Assembly: GCA_964343835.1 (NCBI GenBank)
Contig: CAYFKR010000016.1
Coordinates: 1-64,000 of the forward strand
Direction: 5' to 3'
DNA: 64,000 bases
Source of the DNA: CALEMW01 sp964343835
GTDB lineage: Bacteria; Krumholzibacteriota; Krumholzibacteriia; LZORAL124-64-63
Shown here: piece by piece, positions 24,598 to 32,902 of the stretch
Position numbering within the stretch: the first letter of the stretch is position 1
How the letters are laid out: every line of letters starts with the position of its first letter
Position numbers and translations under genes: made by a program
The notes under the pieces: model-generated
The model's database searches: none
What the model was told of the DNA's origin: nothing
The model's input: only the letters and a program-made list of their open reading frames with translations

Positions 24598-25294
24598 TCT
24601 CGTTTCCGAATCCGTCGTCCACGGTGACGGAGGCCGCGGGGTCGGCGACCCACTGCTGCGCGTCCTCCACGAACATGTACTCGTGCCGGTCCGCGGGCAG
24701 GAGCACGTAGGCGACCCAGACCCCGTTCTCGGAGTGCAGGGGCAGGGTCGTGGGATCCCAGTCGTTGAAGGTCCCGGCCACGGTCACGGACCGCACGTCC
24801 GGTCGGGCCGGTTCATGGGTGAACCGGACCAGCTGCAGCCCGTCGACCGGGTGACCGACTCCGTCCGGACCGAAGGTCCGAACCACGCCCGAGCCGGTCA
24901 TGAAGTCGGCGTCACTGGCAACGTCCGTGGCCGCCTGGCGGGGGAGAAAGCGACCCGCCTGGAACCCGAGGGTTACCAGGAAGAGGATCGACGCGGCCGC
25001 GGCCGGAACCCACCAACGCTGGGGAATCATGAAGGAAGAGCGCCCGGGGCGGACGACCGGTGGCGGGGGTACGGATCGTGCGCTGCGATCTCCCGCTTCC
25101 AGGCGCTGCATCACGTCATCGGTGAAGGAGGGCGGAGCGGCCGGTGCGGGCAGGGCGACCGCGGCGGCCAGGATCTCCTCGTAGGAGCGGAGCTCGGCCT
25201 CCAGCCGCTCGTCGCGGGTCGTCGCCTCGAGAAGGGCGTCGGCCTCGCTGTCGGTGAGGGTGCCGTCGAGATAGCGAGCAATCAGCGCGTCCAC
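24572..25294 (-). CDS. Membrane anti-sigma-like protein with extracytoplasmic CBM48-like domain
   Basis: 240 residues. The cytoplasmic N terminus (1-45: IARYLDGTLTDSEADALLE, DERLEAELRSYEEIL) has the layout of an anti-sigma domain but lacks His and Cys, so it is not a zinc-type (ZAS) factor. A Pro-rich linker leads to one membrane helix (96-112). Residues 154-240 are a glycogen-binding E-set domain (VTVAGTFNDWDPTTLPL, GVWVAYVLLPADRHEYMFVEDAQQW, VDDGFGNENAVLDL). It directly follows and overlaps the ECF sigma gene by 13 bases, so it probably binds that sigma factor and couples it to a signal outside the membrane. Confidence 0.85.
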   Translation of the reverse strand: MDALIARYLDGTLTDSEADALLEATTRDERLEAELRSYEEILAAAVALPAPAAPPSFTDDVMQRLEAGDRSARSVPPPPVVRPGRSSFMIPQRWWVPAAAASILFLVTLGFQAGRFLPRQAATDVASDADFMTGSGVVRTFGPDGVGHPVDGLQLVRFTHEPARPDVRSVTVAGTFNDWDPTTLPLHSENGVWVAYVLLPADRHEYMFVEDAQQWVADPAASVTVDDGFGNENAVLDLAL

Positions 25295-25890
25295 GTCATC
25301 CTCCTCGCCGTTCCTCCCTGGGCCGGTCGGCTCAGGGCCTCCTTCAACATCTTCCGGGCGCGGTGGGCCCGGACCTTGAGGGAGCCGACGGAGTCTCCCG
25401 TCGTCTCCGCGATCGCCTCGTAGCTCCAGCCTTCCACGTGCTTCAGGACGAAGACCGTGCGGTAGGCGTCAGGGAGCCGTTCCAGTTCCTCCTCGAGGCG
25501 GTCGGCGATCTCGCCGCGTTCGAGGACGGTCAGGGCGTCCGGGTCGTCGGCCCCGGACGCGGCCGGGATCGTCTCACCGCGATCCTCCAGCCATGCTTCG
25601 AGGGAAACCACACCCCGGTCCGCTTCCCTCTTCCGGCGCCGGAAGTGATCCCGTGCGCCGTGGATTCCGATCTGGACCACCCAGGTGCCGAAGGCGGCTT
25701 CGCCTCGGAACGACTCCAGGGACCTGTAGGCCTTCACGAAGGCGTCCTGGGCCAGTTCCGCGGCCAGCGCCGGGTCGCCGGTCGTCCTGACGAGGACCCC
25801 GTGGACCCTGTCCTTGTACCGGTCGACCAGGTGGCGGTACGCCTCCGTGTCTCCGGCCAGGACCCTGGCGATGATGCTCCGGTCATCCAT
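25282..25890 (-). CDS. RNA polymerase sigma factor, ECF subfamily
   Basis: 202 residues. Sigma region 2: IARVLAGDTEAYRHLVDRYKDRV, AAELAQDAFVKAYRSLESFRGEAAFGTWV. Region 4: ADRLEEELERLPDAYRTVFVLKHVEGWSYEAIAETTGDSVGSLKVRAHRARKML (helix-turn-helix). A longer acidic linker joins them. First gene of the four-gene cassette; the next gene is its likely anti-sigma factor. A possible own promoter is at 25927-25951. Confidence 0.95.
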   Translation of the reverse strand: MDDRSIIARVLAGDTEAYRHLVDRYKDRVHGVLVRTTGDPALAAELAQDAFVKAYRSLESFRGEAAFGTWVVQIGIHGARDHFRRRKREADRGVVSLEAWLEDRGETIPAASGADDPDALTVLERGEIADRLEEELERLPDAYRTVFVLKHVEGWSYEAIAETTGDSVGSLKVRAHRARKMLKEALSRPAQGGTARRMTWTR

Positions 25891-25926
25891 GGGCTCGATG
25901 ATCTCCCCGTTCCGGTCGAGGGGTTC

Positions 25927-25951
25927 GACGCCGGCGGCGACGAACGGTTAC
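25927..25951 (-). promoter_or_regulatory. Possible ECF-type autoregulated promoter
   Basis: On the minus strand GTAACC (25946-25951) is followed after 15 bases by CGTC (25927-25930), resembling the AAC / CGTC boxes of ECF promoters. It lies in the 114-base gap before the sigma gene. Confidence 0.3.
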
Positions 25952-26004
25952 GGAAAAAGAACGCGGGACCGGACGTTTTCCTGCAGGGCGGCTTCTCGAA
26001 CCTG

Positions 26005-26973
26005 TCAGGAGCCGTCGGGCCGGGACTTGTCTTTCACGATGCGGACCAGGTACCCGCCCGGGAGTCGGGGGTTCGTGGTCACGGGGGCAGGCAGATCGTT
26101 GAGGTAGCGATTGATCCGATCGAGGTCTTCCACCCGCCCGGCGAGGCGGGCGTAGTGGGACAAGAGGGTGGACAGGAAGCCCGTGGCCACGGCGCCGTCG
26201 GGTTCGACGGTGCACTCGAGTCCGCGGCGTTCGGCGTAGGTCGTGACTTCATCCAGGTCGGGAAGTCCGCAGGCACGGTGTTCCCGGGCCCAAGGGGCTC
26301 CGGTGACGTCGACCACGATGTCGAGTCGGGCATCGTGGTCCACTCCCGGCGCCCGGAAGGGATTGAGCAGCACCAGATGGTCGATGGCGTGGTCCAGGAG
26401 GGAGTCGAGGAATGCCTCGCGACCCTGCGCGGGCACGTGCTCCAGAACGTGGCAGGCGCAGACCGCATCGAACGTGCCTGTTCCGAAGGGAAGCGATTCG
26501 CCGGAGATGCCGTTGGTATCCGGTTCTGCGAGCACGTACCGGACGCGGGGCAGAAGCAGGGCGAGGGAACCGTCGCCGCCACCGATGTCGAGCAGGGAGA
26601 AATCGTCGCAGCCCGCCAGATCGACGAGGGCCTCGGACAGGGTGCGCATGCGTGCGAACCGGTTGTGGTCCATGGCCCCCGGGGGACGCTGATCGGTGGC
26701 GTCCGCCATCTCGCGCATCCGGGCGACGAGGTCCGAGTCAGGCAGGTCCGACAGGGCGGCGCGGGCCAGGTCGGACCGCCCGGCCTCCAGGAGGGCGGCG
26801 ACGTGGAGCAGGCGCGTTTCGTCATCCTCGGCGCCGAGGGCGAGGGCCGTCCGCAGGCAGGCGACCGCGTGGACGGGGTGCCCGGCGTCGAGCCAGGCGC
26901 CCCCCAGCGAGGCATGGACCATGGGATCCAGGGGGGCGGTGCGGACCGCCTCGATGTGGGTCTCGATCGTCAC
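26005..26973 (-). CDS. SAM-dependent methyltransferase with N-terminal TPR segment
   Basis: 322 residues from GTG (26971-26973), chosen for AAAGGAG upstream. Residues 1-85 are TPR-like (MVHASLGGAWLDAGHPVHAVACLRTALALG). The methyltransferase begins at about 105 with motif I LLDIGGGDGSLALLLP and motif IV region FDAVCACHVLEHVPA. It closes with DLPAPVTTNPRLPGGYLVRIVK. The TPR segment is shared with the nearby glycosyltransferases, which suggests a role in the same surface-glycan or protein-modification pathway. Substrate unknown. Confidence 0.85.
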   Translation of the reverse strand: MTIETHIEAVRTAPLDPMVHASLGGAWLDAGHPVHAVACLRTALALGAEDDETRLLHVAALLEAGRSDLARAALSDLPDSDLVARMREMADATDQRPPGAMDHNRFARMRTLSEALVDLAGCDDFSLLDIGGGDGSLALLLPRVRYVLAEPDTNGISGESLPFGTGTFDAVCACHVLEHVPAQGREAFLDSLLDHAIDHLVLLNPFRAPGVDHDARLDIVVDVTGAPWAREHRACGLPDLDEVTTYAERRGLECTVEPDGAVATGFLSTLLSHYARLAGRVEDLDRINRYLNDLPAPVTTNPRLPGGYLVRIVKDKSRPDGS

Positions 26974-27122
26974 GTCGACTCCTTTCGATCGTCGTCGGAC
27001 CATACCATCGCCGGTGCCGGTCGGCCATGCTGGCTTGATGCTTGCAATCCGGGGGGAGGACCACTCCATCGACGATCGGCGGAGTGCCCATCTCATTGAA
27101 ACCCAAGGGGTTGTCATAGAGC

Positions 27123-28043
27123 ATGTCCTATCTGGACGCACGGTACGCGGCATCGATGTCCGGTTTCGGATCACCCCTCCGGTTGCCTGCCTGTCAGGGC
27201 TGGGTGCTGGAGCGCGAGATCCCGGGCACCGGTCTGCGTGACGCCGTGGGTTGCTATCCCCTGTTCCGGTGCCGGGATTGGCGGCTGCTCGCGGGGGACC
27301 TGGCCATGCTCCGGGATCGGGGCCTGGTGAGTTTGACGCTGGTCTGCGATCCGCTGACCTGCGATACCGACGCCCTCGGAGACGTCGACTTCCGCCCCTA
27401 CAAGGACCACTACGTCGTGGACCTCGGCGCCCTCCCGGATGAGCCGGGCTCGGCCCATCACCGTCGAAACGCACGACGCTTCCTCAGGCACGGGATCGTC
27501 ACGGAGTGCGAGGCTCCCGTCGACCACCTCGATGCGTGGTGCCGACTGTACGACGAACTGTCCGGGCGGCACGGGATCACGGGCCAGGCCGCCTTCTCGC
27601 GCGGCGCATTCGAGACCCAGCTCGCCCTGCCGGGCGCCCGCCTGTGGCGGGCGGAGATCGACGGATGCATCGTCGGCCTGCAGCTCTGGTTCCTGGAAGG
27701 CGAGCTGGCCTGGCACCATCTCTCCGGTTACGACCCCGCAGGGTATCGCTGGGGGGGCGCATCCTATGCCCTGATGGCCGCGGCCCTGCACGATCTAGCC
27801 GCCGCGGGCGCGACCACCGCCCTGCTCGGCAGCGGTGCCGGTCGCGACCACAACGCGTCGGATGGATTGAGTCGCTTCAAGGCCGGGTGGGCCACGGGCA
27901 CGCTCCCGGCTCCCATGGTCACCGCGGTCCTGGACGTCGCCGCCTATGAATCCCTGTCCCTGGGGCGGACCGACGCCGCCTTCTTCCCCGCCTACCGTGC
28001 GCCCGGTGCGGACGTCGCCAGGGAGGGCTGTCATGCGGTCTGA
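27123..28043 (+). CDS. FemAB/GNAT-like acyltransferase
   Basis: 306 residues. The C-terminal half matches the acyl-CoA N-acyltransferase type used on polysaccharide precursors (PF13480-like): HHRRNARRFLRHG, LYDELSGRHGI, LWRAEIDGCIVGLQLWFLEGELAWHHLSGYDP, GGASYALMAAALHDLAAAG, then LLGSGAGRDHNASDGLSRFKAGW. Placed directly before a DegT aminotransferase with an 11-base overlap, it may acylate the amino group that enzyme makes on a nucleotide sugar. The Shine-Dalgarno site is weak. Confidence 0.75.
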   Translation: MSYLDARYAASMSGFGSPLRLPACQGWVLEREIPGTGLRDAVGCYPLFRCRDWRLLAGDLAMLRDRGLVSLTLVCDPLTCDTDALGDVDFRPYKDHYVVDLGALPDEPGSAHHRRNARRFLRHGIVTECEAPVDHLDAWCRLYDELSGRHGITGQAAFSRGAFETQLALPGARLWRAEIDGCIVGLQLWFLEGELAWHHLSGYDPAGYRWGGASYALMAAALHDLAAAGATTALLGSGAGRDHNASDGLSRFKAGWATGTLPAPMVTAVLDVAAYESLSLGRTDAAFFPAYRAPGADVAREGCHAV

Positions 28044-29244
28044 TCGCTTCGCCCTGTTCGGCGGCCGGCCCGCATTCGCGGACCCCCTCCACGTGGGTGC
28101 CCCGAATCTCTGCGACCGGTCGCGGTTCTATGAGCGCCTCGACCGTGTGTTCGACAGCGGTCGGTTGACCAACCGCGGTCCCATGGTGCGCGAGTTCGAA
28201 ACGGCGATCGCCGAGCGCTCCGGCGTGGACCACTGCGTGGCCATGTGCAACGCCACCACGGCCCTGGAGATCGGGGCCCGGGCCCTGGGGCTGTCGGGAG
28301 AAGTCCTGGTGCCGGCCTTCACCTTCGTGGCCACGGCCCACGCCCTGACCTGGCAGGGGATCCAGCCTGTGTTCTGCGACATCGATCCGGAGACCCACCT
28401 GATCGATCCCGTCGACGCCGAGCGGCGCATCACGTCCCGGACCACCGGCATCCTCGCCGTCCACCTCTGGGGCCGGCCCGCACCGGTGGAGGCCCTGCGC
28501 GACCTGGCCGAACGGAACGGACTGCGCCTGATGTACGATGCGGCCCACGCGTTCGGCTGCACTCACAAGGGGCGGCCTCTGGCGTCCTACGGCGACCTCG
28601 CCGTGTACAGCTTCCACGCCACCAAGGCCCTGGGCACGGCCGAGGGCGGCGCCGTGGTCACGGACGACCCCGTCCTTGCGGCCACCGTCCGGGACATGCA
28701 GAACTTCGGATTCAGGAAGACGGACCACGTGGCGGCCCTGGGCATCAACGGCAAGATGAGCGAACTGTCGGCTGCCATGGGCCTGACCGCCCTCGAGCAG
28801 TTCGACGGGTGGACGGCCGTCAATGCGACGCACCATCAGGCGTATCGGGAGGGGCTGGCCGGTGTCCCCGGCGTGACCATCCGGGAAGAGCGGACCGATG
28901 ACGACCGCAACCACCAATACGTGATCGTGGACGTGGACCAGGAGCGGGCCGGTCTGTCCCGCGACGCCCTCGTGGACCTGCTCCAGGCGGAGAACGTGCT
29001 GGCCCGACGGTACTTCCATCCCGGCTGTCACCGCATGGAGCCCTACGCCTCGCGGCCCTGGGCCGCGCGCGAGGAACTGCCGGTGACCGAATCGGTGTGC
29101 GGCAGGGTGATGGCTCTGCCCACGGGCACGGCGGTGACCGTCGCGGACATCGCAGTGGTCTGCGACCTGATCCGCGATGCAGTGGCCGCTTCCGACGAGA
29201 TCGGCGAGCGGATCCGCCCGCAGACCGGGAAGGTCGCACCATGA
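28033..29244 (+). CDS. DegT/DnrJ/EryC1/StrS-type PLP aminotransferase
   Basis: 403 residues. PLP-binding Lys198 is in SFHATKALGTAEGG and the PLP-pyridine Asp169 is in MYDAAHAFG. VPAFTFVATAHALTW and GINGKMSELSAAMGL are family signatures. These enzymes transaminate keto sugars on nucleotide carriers in making surface polysaccharides and glycans. It overlaps the acyltransferase gene before it (11 bases) and the glycosyltransferase after it (ATGA), so the three form an operon. Confidence 0.93.
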   Translation: MRSDRFALFGGRPAFADPLHVGAPNLCDRSRFYERLDRVFDSGRLTNRGPMVREFETAIAERSGVDHCVAMCNATTALEIGARALGLSGEVLVPAFTFVATAHALTWQGIQPVFCDIDPETHLIDPVDAERRITSRTTGILAVHLWGRPAPVEALRDLAERNGLRLMYDAAHAFGCTHKGRPLASYGDLAVYSFHATKALGTAEGGAVVTDDPVLAATVRDMQNFGFRKTDHVAALGINGKMSELSAAMGLTALEQFDGWTAVNATHHQAYREGLAGVPGVTIREERTDDDRNHQYVIVDVDQERAGLSRDALVDLLQAENVLARRYFHPGCHRMEPYASRPWAAREELPVTESVCGRVMALPTGTAVTVADIAVVCDLIRDAVAASDEIGERIRPQTGKVAP

Positions 29245-30767
29245 CCGCCATCCCGGACGCCGTCATCCGGTATGGATCCGGGGACGCTCCCGACGTCGTC
29301 CAGATCGTTCCCTGGACCGGCATCGCCTTCAAGATCGGCCTGTCGCGTCCGTGTCCGCTGCGTGCAGGTCATCTCGATACGGTGGAGATCGAGGGACTCC
29401 CGTCCGATGCGACCGAGGAGAGTCTCCACGGAATCCTTCGTCTGGCCCGACGACTCGTCCGGCCGGGCGGACGGGTCACGATTCAGGACGCACCGGGCAG
29501 CTTCGGTCCCGACAATGACGATATGCAGGTGATCGCCCATACGTGCGGTCTCGATATCATCGGGAACGGGCCGGCCCTGATCCTCGAGCGGCCCGATGCG
29601 GGGGACGATTCCCTGGTCAGCATCGTGATTCCAGCCTACAAGGCGGGACACCTGAGGGAAGCGCTGGTCAGCGCCCTGGAGCAGGACCACCGTCGCACCG
29701 AGATCATCGTCTGCGACGACGATCCAACGGGTGCGGTGGCGGCCGTGGTCGGGGATCTCGGCGCAGGCGCCGATCGGGTCCGCCGCATCGACAACGGCAG
29801 CAACCTGGGCGGTCGCGCCAACTACCTCCAGTGCCTCGACGTGGCCCGCGGCGAGTACGTGAAGTACCTCAACGACGACGATGTCCTGGCGCCGGACTGC
29901 GTCTCGACCATGGCCGCCTGCCTGGACGACAGGCCCGACGTCGGTCTCGTCACGTCCTATCGGGCGTTGATCGACGACGCCGGGTCACCCCTGCCGGATC
30001 AGCCGTTCAACGTTCCGCTGGACAGTCATGACCTGCTGACCCAGGGGGAGGCTCTGGCCACCCTCGTTCTCACCACCCGCTGCAACCGGATCGGCGAACC
30101 CACGACCGTCATGTTCCGTCGTCGGGACCTGGCAGGGAACCGGCCGCACGCCATGAGCTACGCCGGTCGGTCGGCCCTGCGCAACGGCGACATGTCCATG
30201 TGGACCACCCTGCTGTCCCGTGGGGATGCCGTCATCGTCTCGCGTGCGTTGAGTTCGTTCCGCCAGCACGCGGGTCAGGTCCAGCACAGCGACGTGTTCA
30301 GAGCCGAAGCCGAGCGGGCCTGGGACCTGTTGATCGGCGATGCCCGGCGCACGGGTCTGATCCTGAAGAGCGTCCCCGCGATCCGGAGGGCCGACATCCT
30401 GCCTCGAGGGATGTCGTCGGCCGGGTGGTCGGATCTGACGAGTCCATGGTGCCGGATCCCGGTCGGAGCGAGCGCCGACGAGCAGGTGGAGGAGGCGAGC
30501 CGCCAGCTGGACGCCGGTGATCTGGAATCCGCCGCCGCCCGCCTGGACGCCGCCCTTCGCATTGATCCCGGCCGCGAGGACGCCCGAGCGGGACTGGCCC
30601 TGGTCCTTTGGGAGCGGGGGAGACGCTCGGCGGCCCTGTCCACCCTGGGACTCCTGTCACGGAGTGCAGCGTCGGCCGACGCTCTCGACCCTCTCGCCGG
30701 CATGATGACGGCCGCCGGCATGACGGATGCGCGTCGCGCTCTGGAGGATCGACTGCAGACGGCCTGA
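29241..30767 (+). CDS. Three-part protein: methyltransferase-like remnant, GT2 glycosyltransferase, TPR
   Basis: 508 residues. Residues 1-115 resemble the second half of a methyltransferase (LRLARRLVRPGGRVTIQDAPG) without the SAM-binding glycine loop. Residues about 122-400 form a family 2 glycosyltransferase: LVSIVIPAYKAGHLREALVSALEQD, EIIVCDDDP, and the metal-binding YLNDDDVLAPD. Residues about 410-505 are TPR-like (ASRQLDAGDLESAAARLDAALRIDPG). Probable role: glycan assembly with the two preceding genes. A soluble protein. Confidence 0.85.
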   Translation: MTAIPDAVIRYGSGDAPDVVQIVPWTGIAFKIGLSRPCPLRAGHLDTVEIEGLPSDATEESLHGILRLARRLVRPGGRVTIQDAPGSFGPDNDDMQVIAHTCGLDIIGNGPALILERPDAGDDSLVSIVIPAYKAGHLREALVSALEQDHRRTEIIVCDDDPTGAVAAVVGDLGAGADRVRRIDNGSNLGGRANYLQCLDVARGEYVKYLNDDDVLAPDCVSTMAACLDDRPDVGLVTSYRALIDDAGSPLPDQPFNVPLDSHDLLTQGEALATLVLTTRCNRIGEPTTVMFRRRDLAGNRPHAMSYAGRSALRNGDMSMWTTLLSRGDAVIVSRALSSFRQHAGQVQHSDVFRAEAERAWDLLIGDARRTGLILKSVPAIRRADILPRGMSSAGWSDLTSPWCRIPVGASADEQVEEASRQLDAGDLESAAARLDAALRIDPGREDARAGLALVLWERGRRSAALSTLGLLSRSAASADALDPLAGMMTAAGMTDARRALEDRLQTA

Positions 30768-30799
30768 AGGGGATCGTGATCCGAGTGGCGTGGGCGCTG

Positions 30800-31813
30800 T
30801 CAGACGACGGCGCCCGCGATGTCGTTCCAGGCCGATTCGAGGGTGTCGCGCAGTTCGGAGGCGAGATCCCTGCGGCGGGGAGTGAATGCCTCGGGGCCGG
30901 CGTATCCGGCGTCGGTGTCGACGCCATGGCGACGGAGCATCGATGCGAGGCTTGCATGGACGTCACCGGGGGCCCGGCAGAACTCGGCGTAGTCGATGGA
31001 GATCCAACGGTCGTCGGGAACCGCCGCGAGTCCCTCGCGGACGCCACGCTCGGTATCGTGAACCTGTACGGCGACCTGGACGGCCGGCGATTCGTCGGCT
31101 ACCTCGACGGCCCGCGGGGGCCTGAAGGAGTACCAGCGGTCCTCGCGGCCGAAGAAGTCGCGGCGTGCGTCCAGCAACGACGCCATGTTCTCCACGGGAT
31201 CGCGATGGACGTGGACGAAGAGCGCACCTGGCAGCGTCTCGGCGAGCCAGGGCAGGTTCCAGTCCATGATCAGGCCCTTCATCAGCAACGGCATGTCGCG
31301 CACGCGCTCCCAGGCGGCGAGTTCAGCCAGCAGACGGTCCCGGTCGATGGCGGCCAGGTCGGCGGACGACAGGGCGTGGGTTTCGCGCTCGGGCAGGTGG
31401 CGCCGCCAGAAGTACCAGAATTCATGGGGGGCGGTGAGCCCACGGGTCTTGCCGAGGCGTGACGAGAACGGGTCTGCATCGGCATCCTGAGGAACGGTCA
31501 GTTCCCCGTTGTGGTCGCACGCGGGGTCGGTGAGCAGGCGCTCGATGCGGGCGCCGATCCAGGGTGTCGAAGGAAAACGCGACACGAGGTTGCTCGGATA
31601 GGCGAAGAGGCCGAGGGATGCCAGCCACTGGTAGGCGAGGGTGGTCCCGCTGCGGGGACAACCCACCACGAACACGGAGGGCAGTCGGGGTTCGGCGCCG
31701 TTCTCGGCGACGGCTTCGGATGCGGGTGCCAGGTCCGTGGCGAGGTCCTTCAGGAGGGTCTCGAGGACTGGATTGCGACGATGGTCGTCGCGCCGTCCGG
31801 CGATGTCCATCAT
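30800..31813 (-). CDS. Sulfotransferase family protein
   Basis: 337 residues. PAPS-binding loop VFVVGCPRSGTTLAYQWL near 50-66; 3'-phosphate region FVHVHRDPVENMASLLDAR; aromatic-rich middle (HEFWYFWRRHLPERE). Probably transfers sulfate to a glycan or protein. It starts inside the stop codon of the other sulfotransferase gene (ATGA), so the pair is co-translated. Convergent with the glycosyltransferase operon. Confidence 0.88.
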   Translation of the reverse strand: MMDIAGRRDDHRRNPVLETLLKDLATDLAPASEAVAENGAEPRLPSVFVVGCPRSGTTLAYQWLASLGLFAYPSNLVSRFPSTPWIGARIERLLTDPACDHNGELTVPQDADADPFSSRLGKTRGLTAPHEFWYFWRRHLPERETHALSSADLAAIDRDRLLAELAAWERVRDMPLLMKGLIMDWNLPWLAETLPGALFVHVHRDPVENMASLLDARRDFFGREDRWYSFRPPRAVEVADESPAVQVAVQVHDTERGVREGLAAVPDDRWISIDYAEFCRAPGDVHASLASMLRRHGVDTDAGYAGPEAFTPRRRDLASELRDTLESAWNDIAGAVV

Positions 31814-32838
31814 GCCTCCTCCGGAACACGGACGGGAGCGGCGAGAGGAGCCGTCCAAGGGCGGACGCCGATGCGTCGCAGGACGGCCGAGCGGGCGGCG
31901 CGCACGGTCCGCTCCGCCTCGGGGACATCCATGTATTCGGACTTCTCCCACCGCTCGAGGGGCGACAGGTCCGACTGCAGTTCCGGAGCGGAGCGGGGAT
32001 CGTCGGACGTCGCCTCGTAACCGAACGCCTGCATGAGATGATCGCAGGTCCGTTCCACACAGGCGATCTCGTCGGTCGTCAGTCCGTTGCGCCACTTCCC
32101 GTAGTTCGTGGACATGACCGGTCGCGACAGGTTTTTCCAGTCGTCCGTCCGTCCGGCTGCGTCGGTGTTGGAGGTACGTTCGTGGAAGTCCAGCATGGCC
32201 CTGGCGGGGGTGATTCCCAGGAACGAGCAGATGGATTCGAGAACGGCGTCCGGGTTCGCGACGAGATCCTCGTACCGTGCCACGGTCATGCGCTCGGGTC
32301 CAAGCCACGATCGTGTCCGGGCGAGTCCGTCCTGATCGTCACGCCAGATGCCGGACGCCCTCACCACGCCGCCGCGCAGGATGGGTGACCGTTTCCAGGA
32401 CAGGGCCATGTCCCTGGGGTCACGGACCAGACCCACGAATCGGGCATCGGGGAAGGCCCGCTCGAGGAAGGTCAGGTAGCGCCAGGAGTGGTTCTCCTTG
32501 AGGAAGAGCGTGGAAGCTCCGCACGCTCGTGCCTCGGTCTCGAGGACGGTGCGGACCAGGGTGGCCGGGTCATGGTCGGGGGCGGCTGCGGCGAGGTCTG
32601 AAGAGCTCCAGGACGTTCGCCAAGTCCCCAGTTTGGTGGCGAGAAGATCCTCGACATCGCTCAGAAACGCGCTCCAGTGCCCAGGCGATGTGAGATCGCC
32701 CCAACGCGGCAGGTTCTCGGCCACCACGCGGACCAGATGGGCCGGTGTCGGACCGCAGACGGCAGGGTGGGCATCCATCATCCGGGTGATCAGGTTCGAG
32801 CCCGATCGTTCGGAGCACATCAGGATAACGTATTGCAA
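31810..32838 (-). CDS. Sulfotransferase, Stf0-like
   Basis: 342 residues. The PAPS loop is at the very N terminus (YVILMCSERSGSNLITRMMDAHP), as in Stf0-type sulfotransferases. Later LKENHSWRYLTFLERAFPDARFVGLVRDPRDMALSWKRS holds the 3'-phosphate-binding region. VARYEDLVANPDAVLESICSFLGI is also family-typical. First of a pair with the gene at 30800. Confidence 0.87.
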   Translation of the reverse strand: MQYVILMCSERSGSNLITRMMDAHPAVCGPTPAHLVRVVAENLPRWGDLTSPGHWSAFLSDVEDLLATKLGTWRTSWSSSDLAAAAPDHDPATLVRTVLETEARACGASTLFLKENHSWRYLTFLERAFPDARFVGLVRDPRDMALSWKRSPILRGGVVRASGIWRDDQDGLARTRSWLGPERMTVARYEDLVANPDAVLESICSFLGITPARAMLDFHERTSNTDAAGRTDDWKNLSRPVMSTNYGKWRNGLTTDEIACVERTCDHLMQAFGYEATSDDPRSAPELQSDLSPLERWEKSEYMDVPEAERTVRAARSAVLRRIGVRPWTAPLAAPVRVPEEA

Positions 32839-32902
32839 GACAAGGACCTCACTGGGACAGGGGGTCGACCTGCCCTGGAGGTTGCAACTGGCGTGCCAGG
32901 CC

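Noticed and set aside
26974..27122. Longer start for the methyltransferase gene (open frame to 27474)
   Set aside because: The GTG at 26973 has AAAGGAG in front, and the extension would overlap the divergent acyltransferase gene with Pro/Arg-rich nonsense sequence.
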